This document shows, piece by piece, positions 12,781 to 26,245 of a stretch of 64,000 nucleotides of DNA (position 1 is the first letter of the stretch; the number at the start of each line of letters is the position of its first letter). The notes beneath the pieces are model-generated. The model searched no databases. It was not told where the DNA came from and saw nothing but the letters and a program-made list of their open reading frames with translations. The translations under genes were made by a program, and so were the position numbers. The DNA is from Brachypodius melanocephalos (lineage: Eukaryota; Chordata; Aves; Passeriformes; Pycnonotidae). The stretch lies in the NCBI GenBank assembly GCA_013398615.1, contig VZSR01000520.1, positions 32,342,246-32,406,245 of the forward strand. The letters are read 5' to 3'.

Positions 12781-15700
12781 GTTTTGCTTGATTTTATTTT
12801 AAAATGTCATAACAATAAAGACAACCTGATACATGTTCTGATTCTGATATATGCACCACAAAGAGGTGAGAGCTCTCCTAATATCCATAAATACACTTTA
12901 AATTTTAACACTGATTTTTTAGGGAGCTAGATTAAACAAGTCCTTGGAAGTCCCTCTCATTCCTTCTTCTTCCACAGTAATACAAACCAAGGGCTCAACT
13001 GATGTTTAGATCTAATGTAGCATTAGATTAAAAGTATCTGATATTTATCCAGACTAAATCCAAGGTATTTTTTATATGGAAGATATGGGGTGGGAGGATG
13101 AGAAGAAAGAAAATAGTATGTCATATGAATGATGTGAACTTGCATGTGTACATAGGTTAAATACAGGCTAACACATACCTGGTTATTTGCTACAGAAATA
13201 TATATAATTTAAGTACTATATATTCAAAGGATGATCTGTGCACATTCACTGCTGAGCTGTTATTTGTCTATGAATGAACTACAGAAATCAAATCCAAGCT
13301 GATATGTGATCTTCCTTCAGTGCAAACATTTTAACGTTTTTCAAAGTGTGGAATTGGTCTATTTCTATTGCACTTTTCTCAGTAAGAAAACCTCGAGGCC
13401 AGTATTTTCCCAGATTCCTTGCCCTGTAGTTACCATTCCTGCCTTTATTCCTTTTCAGCTGCTGACCAAGCTGCCTCTGGAACTGGAGAGACACATTGCT
13501 GATGCACTGCTCCTGTTGTTGTTAGCCCTATTAACAAGAGGAAGTTTCAGCACAGTGCCTTTGCAGAAGTAACACAGCCACGCTCTCATTTACACTGTGT
13601 CAACATAATCGCTCAGTGAAACCTCCCTGAGGGATTTCCAGCACCACATCTCACTTTGATTTAGAAGCACATATCTTGGGCCAAACCTGCTGTCTCATAT
13701 CCATTCCTCACACAAGGCATAGAATGACTTTATCAGCCTGTGGGTGGGAATCAGGCAGCCTTTCCCTATGAGGTCTCTCTCAGATGGGCACTGTAGCATT
13801 GTCTGCTGATGCTGTTGTCTGTGGCAGCTCTTTAGGAAACCACATCTCAGTGCTGTGGCATTCTCCCTGCATGCACTAATATAACATGGTTCTTCACAAC
13901 TACAAATATTCTTCAAAAAAGAGGGCTGTGTTCAGTGGGATCCCGAGTCCAAGAAAATTGATAGCAACAAAATGATATAGCATTTCAACACAGGGCTTGG
14001 AGGTGTCTCTTGTATATTGCCAAGGAGGCCCAACAGAACAGTTTGCAAGAAACCACAAAAATGAAAGTATCCCTGTATCTAGAAACATACTGAAAGGCTA
14101 AGAGAACTGGGACAGAGAACATCACTCATTGGCTAGTACATAATTTGAGATTTATGTTTGACAACAGAAAGAAAACATGCTAAGAAAGTACATAGAGCCC
14201 CTGACTATTGATCAGTAAAAGTGTTGGGTAGCTGCAACAACATTCACACTAAAAGGAGGATGGCAGAATGGCCTTCATGAGAAGCCTCTTACAGTATGAA
14301 GTTTGGATGACATGTGAGTCTCTACTTTTCTCTAGCATAAGCATTTGGGCAGAATATAGATGAGCTCAAAAAACATTATATACACTTAGTTTCAAGGAAG
14401 GATTTGGTACTGGTGGACCCTTTGACAGCTATAAATGTGATCTCTCTAGTCCAGAGAAGCACAATATCTTAGACACGAATGGTTTTGCTTATTCCACAAC
14501 AAAACACAAACCCCATGTGTCCCTTAGATTTTTTAATCTTCCAGTAGTTTCCCTAGAAATGAAATCCAAATGCTTCTAATCAGCCTTTTAAAAGCATTTC
14601 TGCTTCAGCCCAAGAAAAGTGAACCAGCTTTAATCAACACTGTTTGTCACTAACTATGTTTATTGAAGGCTCAATTCTTTGTCTCATCAAATTTCCCTTA
14701 CCCTGTTATTTGGGTCTCAGCATGGGTGTTTTTAAATGACTATACAAGCCCAACAAGGGCAGTGTAGAAAGGCTTCCAATATTTAGGGAATTAAATAGGT
14801 TGCAAAACACTTTAATTATATTTATGATTCATGGAATAGTTCTTTTTCCACAGGTCCTATTCTCCTAAATTAAAGGAAGCACTTTTGTATCCTAATAATG
14901 GTCATAAAGTTTTCAAAGCAGAGAAGTAATTGGTAGCCTACATCTCCTTTAGCCATGCTGTCACTTAGCTTGATTTCCAGCATCTGCTATGCTCTTTGCT
15001 CTTGTTTCTCTCTCTAAAGTACACCTCCAGCATGAACTCAATTTTAAAATTAATTCCATTTAAATCAGACATTAATAAGTCACTAACATTTTCTATAGCA
15101 GATGCATCATGCATAGATGATTTTGGAAAGCTCAACAATTTAAGATGTGTGTTGTGCTCAAACATATGTAAGCCCAGATTCCTTCCAGTAGATTTATTTC
15201 CAGCTGTAAAGACATGAAAAGTCCCAGAGACTATGAATTAGATTCTAAATGGATGTTGCTGAAATCCTTGCCTTTTCAAGAGTTGCTTTCCACCTGGATG
15301 TCCCTCAGCACAGATGGTTCATCTTCCATTTTGCTTTTTGGAACAGTAAAACTGTGCAGAATTCTTTGCTGAATATGCAATTATTTTGCAGGCAAATTTT
15401 ACAGGATACATGATACAGTGCTCATTAAAACAAAAATGTATTAACTGTTGCTAAAATATGTGGCATTTCTAGAACAGCTAGTACATTAGAAAGTATTTTT
15501 TCTATTTTTAGAGAAATATAATAGTATGGTATAGTTTTGTATTAAGAAAATGGCACAAATTAGTACAGTTTTTTATTAAAAAATTGTACAACCCAATAGG
15601 TTTTAATTTTATTTTCAGTGCATTAAAATATCCCCTTATATTCAAAAAACAGTATGAACAGAGACAGTTCTGTGTTGGCATACAAGGAGAAATCAACCAG

Positions 15701-18700
15701 TATCTTTTGATTTCCTCTTCTGTTAAGCCCTCAATTGTTTAAATTGCTGCCTGAGATAACCTGAGAAGTGTATAAGAAAGTACGGTATATAGCAGTGCTA
15801 ATTCATAGACCCATCTATGTATAAATTAAAGTTAATTTTATCTTCATAAAAAACACTGCTTACCGAAATCCACCTGCTTTCTACTTTTGTCTTCAAGTCT
15901 ACTTAGGATGCAGCTTACAAGTATTTCTCTGTTTTATTTCCAGCTGAGGCTTCAAAACAATCAAAATGAAGACAAGTTCACCAACTCCTACAGAAGACTT
16001 TTACAACATTTCTCTGAAATCTGTTTTACCATAAAATAATTGCCACCCTTTCTGCCCATACAGACACAAGATACTTGCACACATTTGGATTCCAAGACCT
16101 ACATGTCCAAAAATGCATGGGTGTATCATACACATAGAGCAGGAATTGGTAATGATCAGAAGCATCCTGTGTAGCTATTACAAAGGAAGTTTTGTAGGTG
16201 ACTGTTGTACCTGTGACAATTCAATGTACAGGGACACTGAGCCACCTTGGGCCAGCAGTCCAAAAACCACCAAGAGTCATCAACAGAAGGTATTCCTATG
16301 GCCCACATCCCAGCTATGCCACCATTTATACAACTGGTGTATACAAATATTCTTCATTTAATAAAATGCATAAGCAGGGTTTGGAGGAATTAAACCTATT
16401 GCAGTGAATGAGCAAGCCTCAGTACACAGATTTTGTGTTTTCTCTGCTCCCGTAAAACTTTGCCTGAGCCTCTTGCCAAAGAGTAAAACACTTTCCAGAG
16501 AATAGACAGTACTTTCATATACTTCTTCTCAGCCTAATTGGCCATCTGCACTATTCTCAAAAGTTTTAGATTTGTATTCACTGCCCTCTGAGGAGAATTT
16601 GGTCCCTGCAATTCTCACACCCTTGCCTGTTCTACTTCTGTTTCCAGAAATTTGCTCCTTGTTAGTGTGTGCTGCACCCACTTTATGTGTCAGTCTCATA
16701 AAGGGCTAAAGGGGAACACGGTCTCTGCTTTAAAAGATGGATCTTATCAGCCACATGCTGTTCTTTGTACCAATGCATACAGAATCAAAAGAAAGAGACA
16801 TCTAAAAGAGGATCCCCTTTGCCACTTATTTCATTTAGACATCTCATTAATTTACCCAAATCTTACAGCTTTATATTGCTGAATTTCTACTCCAGTTGAT
16901 CCCAGATCAGTCAATGTATTTATGAGCCAAAGGCAGTGTCAGCCATGAAAACTGAGTTCACTCTTGTTTACAGAGACAAACATGAAACTGGTCACCACGA
17001 GACTTCGGAACACTCCACCACAAATGTTACTTTCATTTGCGACCATCCACTTACTTAAATAGGCCTGACACTTTAGGAAGCAAAGAGGTGTTATAGTATA
17101 AAATTAGACACCAGGTTTGTAGAAGAAAAGTTCCATTGATATTTACTGTTAACAGAACACCTGTTGTCTCTGGGAAAATAGTATATTCAATGCTAAAGTA
17201 GGACTTTAATCAAGTTCAAAACACAGTTGGTACTCTCTTCCTTGACAAACCTTTTCTTGAGCATATGTTTAATTTGCTTCTAGTATAGCCTATAACATAT
17301 GGTTTATTTTGCCTTGACATCTCCAATGCTTAACGTTGACATAAGAAATATTAGGGAAATATTATCTGAACCTTTCAATATAGATATGCAAGACACATAG
17401 TGGCTTGATGAGAGAATTAGTATTTGGTAGAATGTGGTGTTTATGGCTGTAAAATATTTTAATCAAATAAAAATAGGCCAAAATGGGAAATTCTCAATAT
17501 AACCTAAAAAGAGTGCATTTCTTGTTGCTTCTATGACTTAGTACTTCAAAGGAGGCGGGCAGACAGATAAACAACTCAGGCAACTGCCTGACTGAATTGC
17601 ACAACCCTTTGGAGACACAGGGGAAGTTGTGTCTCTTTACAGAGGGAAGTTTCCCTCTTTACCTCCCATTACCGTACACAGTATGCTAATCACTTCCAGG
17701 TAGACCACCACCACAGTCAGTTCAGCTCAGTGGAGCTCATGGATCACACTGCTTAAATCATGTTGAGAAGAGTTAGGCTTTATCTCAAATCTTTCCAGTT
17801 TAAACATTTCAAAAGGGGCATTGTTCTGCAGATACATGATTCAAGAAGTTATGAAATGAGAAATAATTCAAAACACTCCATGACAGCAATGGAATTTGAA
17901 TGCTATGATGCCTTACTGGATGTGACCCTTTTGTAACTAAAGTGAAACAGGCTTTCATGGAAATAAAATATATAACAAATGAGATGCATTAAAGACCACT
18001 GCCATATGAATCCAAAGCTGATCATAACCAGAAGTATAATTTTAAAATGTGGCCTAGCATCTGAGCTCTCACTTGAAACAGGCAGGAAGCCATCTGGCAC
18101 CAGACATTAGTCAGCACCATTCTCTTTCAGCTTCAGCCAGGCATAAAGAATTTTGAATCGGAGCTGTCTTTTGTCACAGCCATGGAGTCCAGCTGTGTGT
18201 CACCACCAGACTTTCTCATTTTCCAGATATCTAACTGAAAAATCTCGTAGGCTGGAAAGTGAGATGCAAGTAGACAAAATGTTGCCTCTCTTGGTTTGGT
18301 GTTTTGGTGGAAAAATAGAAACACTCTTGGTTAATCAATACTTATGATGACAGAATTGCAGGGCTCAGAAGGAAGAGGAACATGTATTCGTTTCCTTCAG
18401 TATGTGATTTACTGTATTTAATCATTATATTAATCTCTCTTTCAATGCGTGATGTCTGGTACGCTGTGTCACAAAAGCACAAAAGAAAATCTAATTTTAA
18501 TTGATTTGGTTTATTTTGTTTCTTGAACAAGGCTGTCCCAACTTTAGCTAGTGACAGTGTTTTTAGAAATAAAGCTCATAGTTCACAGGAGCTACCAGGT
18601 GCTCAACACATTTGACACGATCAACTGGATTCTTACATAGCCTACACTGGGGTTTACAACTATAATTCACTTCCCTCTTTCTGAAAGTCTTCAAATTGGA

Positions 18701-21700
18701 GCCTAAAATTCTGGGTGCAGATTAAGGTCACAGCACACTAGACTTTAGCCCTTTCTTAAATCAAATATCTTACTAAGCCTCATATAGTTTTATGATGTCC
18801 AATGGATGGAGGCCTAAATTTTCAGGTAATAAAACAAAAAATAGAAAGAGAAATACAGTAGAGTCACTGCAAGGGCTGTGTACAGTGATTATTTGGCTTT
18901 GATTTTTGGTTTTGATTCTTTTAGAGCAACCTCCCCAGCATCTTCTGTCAAGTCAATTGAAACAGAACTTAGAGTTTTTAACAATGTTGAAAATAATAGA
19001 AACGACCACAGAGAACACCATTCTATGTAATATCTGTTTAATGCCACCATTCTATTTCATGTCTGCTAAACTCATAGAGTTGTTTCATTTGATACTTTTA
19101 TTTTACCCTCCTTTTGATCATACCACGTTTTTTATTGGAATGTTGTTTTAACTTCAAAATGAGACATTAAGGAATTTTGTGGTAGAAAAATGTAAAAAAA
19201 AAAAAAAGCTTGCATTTCCAAAGTAAATTATCCCTTCAAGTATAAGAAAATGAAACTCTTCAATGTTTTCAGGAATTTCCATTTTTTCCTCCCAACTGCT
19301 AATCAAAGGTAACTGAAATCTCCAAATACATTTTTGAATAAATTGAAATTTGCTGCTTGTCTCTGAAATGTAGTTCAAATCTGGTTACATAGTTATTTAG
19401 AAAAGGTACAACTGTAAGCATGTAATTTGAGTATTTTAACATATTATGTCACTATTTTGTGTGGAATGGTATTGATCTGGGTAAGAAATATATTTTCTTT
19501 ATACATTATTTCTCTACTTACTGGGTTTCACAACTGCATCCATCTGCTTCAGGTATAGCTTGAAAACAAAGAAAACCTAATGCCAGTTGTGAAACTTTTT
19601 TTGCAGTCTTTTATATGCATATAAAACAGAAAATAAGGGACTTTGCTCCCAAAACTGCTAGTTTATAACTGGAGACAGCCAAACAGTGAAGTTTGGCAAA
19701 TTTAGATTAGAAATGAGCAAAAACTAATTACTGGAAGAATGGAACTTTGATGAAGACTGGTTGTCTTGCCAAATAAAATAGACTAGAAATCAAGCCATGG
19801 CTGAGTGCTTAAAGCAGAGTGTATTTGAATACATCATTTAGTCTAAGTTGTTCGTACTTGAAGGATTCCTTTTTTTATCCCAGTAAATTTAACATTTATT
19901 TCTTTTATTGTCTCTCTTTCTATTCCCTTTCCCTGCAGAGTTCTCCAGGTGTTGGATTTGTCTGTTTGACATGTCCTACATGGCTTATCATATCTTTTAT
20001 ATGAAATTCCAACCCTTCAGAAAGGGGCATTATTAATGAATGCATATCAACTCAAGATGAAGTTTTGAATTAGAAGATTTTCAATATAAAAGATGAGAAT
20101 GATTGATAAAAAAGGAAGCCTACTGCAAATTAATACAATATATATCAGGTTCAGATCTGAAGAAGCTATAAAGGTGTCATCATGACCTTCACTGAAACAA
20201 AGAACATGCAGTCCCATTGCTCACATTTCTCTGGCTTTGGTATTGCTCTAAAACCCATTAACAGGTCCTTTTTAAATGAATTAATTTAAAAAAATCCACT
20301 GAAACGTTCATATTGCTTCTAAACACACATGAAACATGAAAGACAGTAATGTCTCAACGTAGTCAAAATTTCTTTTTGGATATGTAATTCAAATTGGTGA
20401 GTTTACAGAAGCTTCACACATGTAGAAAGTTTAAAAAGTTGTTTGTTAAATTCTTCAGTTATCATTCTTTTAAAAATCCTATTATGTTTGGTTACACAAG
20501 ACTGCATTTAATATACTTAAAGATGCAGTACTCCTTAGCTGTGACATATTTATGGGCTGTGCATTAAGAAGTTTATAAAATAAGCAGTATATTCTCAGTG
20601 TCAAAAAGTTCTCAATGAAGACAATTATTCATTCTGTCTGTTTGTAATTAAGTATGAGATAATTTATGATTATGAAGATAAGTGAGTAATTTTTTAAATA
20701 GAATACTGTATTTTCTTACAGAAATGTTCCTATAATAAAGCCAGAGCTCATAAATTACTCACCTTATATTTCAGTCAGATTTCTTGTGGAATTAATAGAC
20801 ATATGGATTCGATCTCAATAGTGTGGGTCAAAAATAATGAACAGGATGCACACTATCAAGAGATTCTCCACAACTTGATGAAAATAAATCCAGGCTTGTC
20901 ATTGACTGATCTGGGACTGGCAAGTGATGGAGCTGATACTATCTGTACCCCTTAGAAAAACGGTGAGGACAGAACCTCAAAAGGTTCCTCTTAGATAAGG
21001 ATTCAAAGGTTGGATGCTTATCTGTTTTATAGCCAGTTTCATCTGCAAACTGAGTGGAAACCTTTCATGATCAGACTCTCTTCTAAGATTTCTATTGAAA
21101 TTTCACACAGTACACATGTCCTTGCAAAAATAGCCTCTGTCACCACGTTACAAGCCTTTGGTGACAACAAAAATATTCACAGTGAAAGGTTTTATTCTAA
21201 CCACAAGAAAATGAAAGAAACTTGGAGTTTAAGAGCAGTGTATTTTAGTTCACACAGATTTTTTTTTTTTGCTTAACTTTTTATACACACTAGTGCAGCT
21301 TAGATCTCTGTGTAAGGTCTGATATTGAAATACTATGGGCACAATGTGCCCACACAGAGATTCTGGAAAATAAAGCTGAGTGGGAGGATGCTTCTCCTAT
21401 TTTACCTTTCTCTCAGCCCACAGAAAGCGTGTTCTCAGCTATGTGCCACGTATTTACAGACAGCAGCAGGCTGAGAGACCATTTCAGATCCTGCCTCCCT
21501 GCAAAGTCCTGCAGATGGTCCCAGCCAGACATCCTTGTGCAATAGTAGTCAAAACCACACAAATAAGGAGCAAATAAGAACAAAGTGGATCCTAAAAAGC
21601 TCCAGAGAAAAACTCACCACACTGCTAAAACATGGTATAAAGTTCTTAATGTTTTCCAGAGGTGCTTGTTTTACATTTAGATTAAATCCCTGGAAATTTG

Positions 21701-24700
21701 ACCATTATTAAGCTATTTGTCTTCCATGTACATGCAAAGTATCTAAAACAATTAAAGTTTTAACAGATTTTTTTGCTACTCCAAAAAAAAAAAAAAGGTT
21801 AATATTAAAGGCAATACTCTAGGGAAAAAAAAAAATTAAAAAGAGTCACCTTTGACATTAAAATAAATCTCAGAAATTTTACCTAACATGTAAGCCATTT
21901 TTGCTGTAAAATTACCAGTTTCAAAAAGGAGGGGATGGAAATGAATGTGCTTCTTCAACCATGACAATAGTATTGCTACTTCATTCTCATAATGTTATGG
22001 GACCCCAGGCAGCTCCCAACCTCATCCTGAAATGATGACATATTTCATGATTATGTCCAACTCTGGCAGATAAGAGCATTTATATGCTAATAACAGCAAT
22101 ATGTGTAGCTCTAGAATTTCACCATAAGCAGTGAAGCTTTTAATCACAATAAGCCTTATGGGCCCAATTTATCTACTTTAAAAAAAAAAAAGATTATAAT
22201 ACCTACATAGGTGTTCCAAAATGTATTTCCTTTACATCAACTTTTAGGGCCCTGTAAAATAAGAAATGAATGGGAAATGATACCTCAGAGGATTGGATTA
22301 TTAATAAGGGATGGATTATTCTTAACTTCTTCAAATCACAAGAGAAAATGGAAGCTATGTCATGATGGCTGGGTGGTGTTTGAATAAATGGAGAACCAGA
22401 AGCTAAGCCAGGAACCCACAGAATCATCTTTCCAGAGGAAGCAATAACCTACAGCCACAACTGGAATTTGCAGAGGCCATAAAGGAACAAAACTCTCCTC
22501 AGCACTCACCATGCTGCCTGTAAAAGTGCTTTGGTCTGCTTTTACCAGTAACAATTAGGAGTATGCCTTTTTTATAGTTGACAGCCTTGTGTATCCAGGT
22601 GGTCTCACTGTTTCAATTATATGTTCAGTTAGGTCCCATCTGGCACAGAAACTCACTTGCAATTTTGCCATCGTGTTGCTCAGGGCTGACTTCAAGAGCA
22701 CAATAGCAATTTAAGCTTCCTACCATCAGGACTGCTGGACAGTGGCTTGCACTGGGGAAAAAAATTGAAAGAAAGAAAGAAAATTGGAGCTGAGTTCACA
22801 CCATCTTTTGTAGATAAACCACTTAATTTCAGTGAACTTATGTGACATCTCACCTCTCTCCATTAAGTGCCTAAGGATGCTGTGTCCAGCACCCCAGGAC
22901 AGTCAACAGTTTGAATTGCTCCCTGTTTTCTTTAACTCATGTGCTGCAGGTCACTGTTAGGTGATAACATCTGTGATCTGGGACAGGGGATTTTTCACAC
23001 AGCGATATGGAGGGCAAAACTATTGCAGAAATGAAAAATGTTGTAGGATGCTTTGAAGATAGGACTCTGAAATTATTTCAAAACTTTCAACAGACCAGAT
23101 TTCAGTTTTGTAATTTTTTTTCTAATTTAATAATGTACACATGACATGAAGTTTGTCACCAGAATTTTTATCATATATATAATCATATATATATATCATA
23201 TATATTATCATCATATATACCCTTCCTAACCAAATCTGCTTCCACTCTGACCACTTCAAAGCAGTAATTTTACTTCAGATGTCAAAAATCTGTCAATATT
23301 AAATGTTCAATTCATTCCAATACATCAGAGATTAATTACTAAAACACATACTTCATTCCCAGAGCTGGATAAATGTCAGACACTCAAACTCTCATTAAAA
23401 AGATAGGTCACAGATATCCATGAAATCCTGCTGAATAGTCTCCCTTTTGCAGAAATCCACGATTTCTAAAAAGTTTAAAAAATTATCATATTAAAACCTA
23501 TCCAAGTTGTTTCCAGTAAGGTATTTAAACCACGTCAGTAATCTCTTCTGACAACATCACTGGCTCTGCTTTGAGCACCAGGTTAGACTACAGGTCTCCT
23601 GACCTGTACCTCACCACCTGAATTATTTTGTGATCCAATTAAGGTCATCACTTTTGTTTTAGACAAATATCACTTCTAGTCCATCAGATACAATCTTTCA
23701 TAGAAGCCATTAAACATATTAATCCCACTGAAAGTTGGCTCAGTTACTTTTAAAATGCAAAAAACGAAGACATTTTGAAAGGCAAACACAAAAAAGAGAA
23801 AATATTAAGTTTTGCTCTGAAACATTCATCCACAAATGTGCTTTAAGAATTCTTCATGCCATCTCCTGGGTAAGTTTCAAAAGCATCTCTAATGTCTGGC
23901 AGAAATATAAGAGATAGTAGTTCAGGACTGTTCACACAAATGTCACAGCTCCACAAAGAATAAAATAAAGAAACCAGACTGCAATGGTTTCATTCTTTTT
24001 AACACATGTATCAAATGAAGCATGGCCTGTAATTACATTCCCAGAGAGGAGCACAGATAGCAAAAAATTATATCTATCATTTGGATTATATAATTACTAA
24101 TTCAAATCTCCCCTAGAAAGGATAATCACAGGCAGTGGAAAAATCTAATACCTGGGACTTGTTATTCTGAGGTAAAGCTTGGTCTTCTTGGAGACCTAAT
24201 TTTCCTTCACCTCTCTGACCATGCACAGAAAATCTAGATCCTGGGGGCTAAGCCATGCTCACAATTTTCCTCCTTGATCTGTCCTAATTAGACAGTAAGG
24301 GCTTCCCCAACACAAGGGATTCCACACCTGGCTCTGAGCAGGACCATCTGGACAGGTGTGCTGTTATTGTCCTTTCCACAGATGTAACCTTGACTGGCAC
24401 AGATGGAAACCCCACCTGTCAAAGATCCTTTAGGGTTAGACATTATGGCTAGGAATGTGAGCTGTCTTTAAGGCCATCTAGTTCATTACAGGAATCAATC
24501 TACCACCTCACCAATAAAGATAAAGAAATGCAAAGAAAATTTGTTCCTTCCTTCCCCATCTCTTAGACAGAAAATTTCACCTCCTCCATTAAAATCTCTT
24601 CAGATTCCAAAATGGCATAACATAAATTGTAATGAAATGAATATGATATTAGAACAAATTTTTTTACATCCATAGGTAAGAAGTGACATTAAAAACTGAC

Positions 24701-25696
24701 TCAAACTACTAAAGGCAGCTATGCCCTCACTATCCAGCTCAGCCTGACTGCCCACTGCCAGCCTGAAGCTGCAGCTCCCAATGACCCTTCAGCCCCCCCA
24801 CAGTAAAGGCAGCCTGCTCTGTCTGAGGGCTGGGCAATCTGTCCTTGTTAGCAGGGCTGGCACCACAGGAAAAGCACATAGATATCCCCAGAGATCAGCC
24901 TAAAGTATCAATCCACTCTCCAACTCCTGCTTCCAAAAATTTCAGCTACCCTAGTAACTGCAATGTTATAAGAATCTGGAAAAAAACCAAAAAAGTAGGA
25001 TTTATTGTTTACTTTCAAGGTGAACAACAGCAGGGATGGCAATGAGGACTACACACTGAAAATCTTCAACAAATCATTAATGCAGTGCTGGAAGATGCTC
25101 AGGTATTAGACTGATATAAGGACTACAGACTGAATCATCTGTAAGTGCTCGTGTAAGATGAGAGAGAATTTGTACTTTTCTGGGTGCAAGCAAAACACTT
25201 GTTGGGTCACCACACAGGGTCTTACATGTGCAACAGCTGTGCAGTATACACAGCTAAACTCTGATTATGCTTATTAAATAACTCGATAGCATTCAATGAG
25301 AATTTAAATTCCAATCCTCTTCCATTTAATTTCATAATTAGGACACTTAATTTGAACCATTATTTTATGTGACCAAAGCCACTGAAATAAAATGCATCCT
25401 TATTATTTTAAAGAGATAAAAATGTTAAAAATACCTCAAAGGCTCAGAGTAACACAGATTTGAGTTGCTTTTATCCTTTTTTCCTTTGACAGAAGGCATT
25501 TCATTAGCAATACTAGAAATAAAACTGTGCTTACCATAGTCCAAAGCAGGTCTTGTTCTGTTTGTAATTTTTGATTTGTTTTATCTAGTGTGAACATTCA
25601 TTGTGAATTCCTGATGTGAATTAATGGATCAATTGTCTGACTTACAGTGTAACTAAATGGTTTAGGTGGTTGCACAGATGGGGCTGCACCATAGCA
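12781..25696. other. Long AT-rich non-coding stretch
   Basis: No coding sequence, RNA gene or named transposon is recognised across about 13 kb. It contains A or T runs near 19195-19207, 21260-21270, 21783-21795 and 22181-22191, a short (GAAA)n at 22767-22783, a TCATATATA-type tract at 23171-23219, and a GC-richer patch at about 24715-24870. Open frames are all under about 100 codons. Confidence 0.6.
23171..23219. repeat. Imperfect TCATATATA microsatellite
   Basis: The segment is built from TCATATATA-like units with ATC interruptions. It is simple sequence, probably polymorphic in length. Confidence 0.7.
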
Positions 25697-26245
25697 AAAT
25701 CATGGAAGCATTTGAATTGTTAAGGTCAGAAGAGACGTCCAAGATCATCAGGTCCAACTGTTCCCGTTGTACCCCTGAGTTCAGCACTGAAGGATGTTCC
25801 CAAGTGCCACACCCACATGGTTTTTGTACACTTCCAGGGGCCTTGGTTCCACCATTTCCCTGGGATACCTGTTCCAATGCCTGAAAATCATTCAACTGAG
25901 GAAATTTTTCCTAATATTCACCCTAAACCTTCCCTGGTGCAAGTTGAAGCTATTTCCTCTTGTCAGTTGTTAGCTGGGTGAAGAGCCTGGCTGCAGCCTC
26001 CTTTCAGGTAATTGTACAGAATGATAAAATCTCCCATGAGCTTTCTTTTGTCCAGGCTGAACACCCACGGCTCTCAGCTGCTCTTCACAAGACCTGAGCT
26101 CCAGACAATGTACCAGCTTTGCTGCCCTCCCCAGGGTCTGTCTTGAGGTGAGGGGCCCAAATCTGAGCTCAGGATGGGAAGTGTGTCCTCCCCAGTGCTG
26201 AGTACAGGCACTGCTGAGGAGAAGAGGGATGGACTGGCTTGGTTG
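25697..26245 (-). mobile_element. CR1 LINE fragment, 3' portion
   Basis: Read on the plus strand, the segment begins with a decayed copy of the CR1 tail followed by AAGATCATCAGGTCCAACTG at 25741-25760. It continues with landmarks of reverse-complemented CR1: GAGGAAATTTTTCCTAATATTC near 25898 in two parts, AAATCTCCCATGAGC near 26027, TTGTCCAGGCTGAACA near 26049, GACCTGAGCTCCAGAC near 26091, and GTGAGGGGCCCAAATCTGAG near 26149. The element therefore runs on the minus strand and is truncated at its 5' end near 26245. Similarity is clear but diverged, so it is an old insertion. Frames that overlap it (25970-26347 and 26074-26271) are accidental. Confidence 0.85.

Noticed and set aside
12532..12930. 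132-codon frame rich in F, V and G
   Set aside because: Translation of a T-rich and G-rich low-complexity tract.
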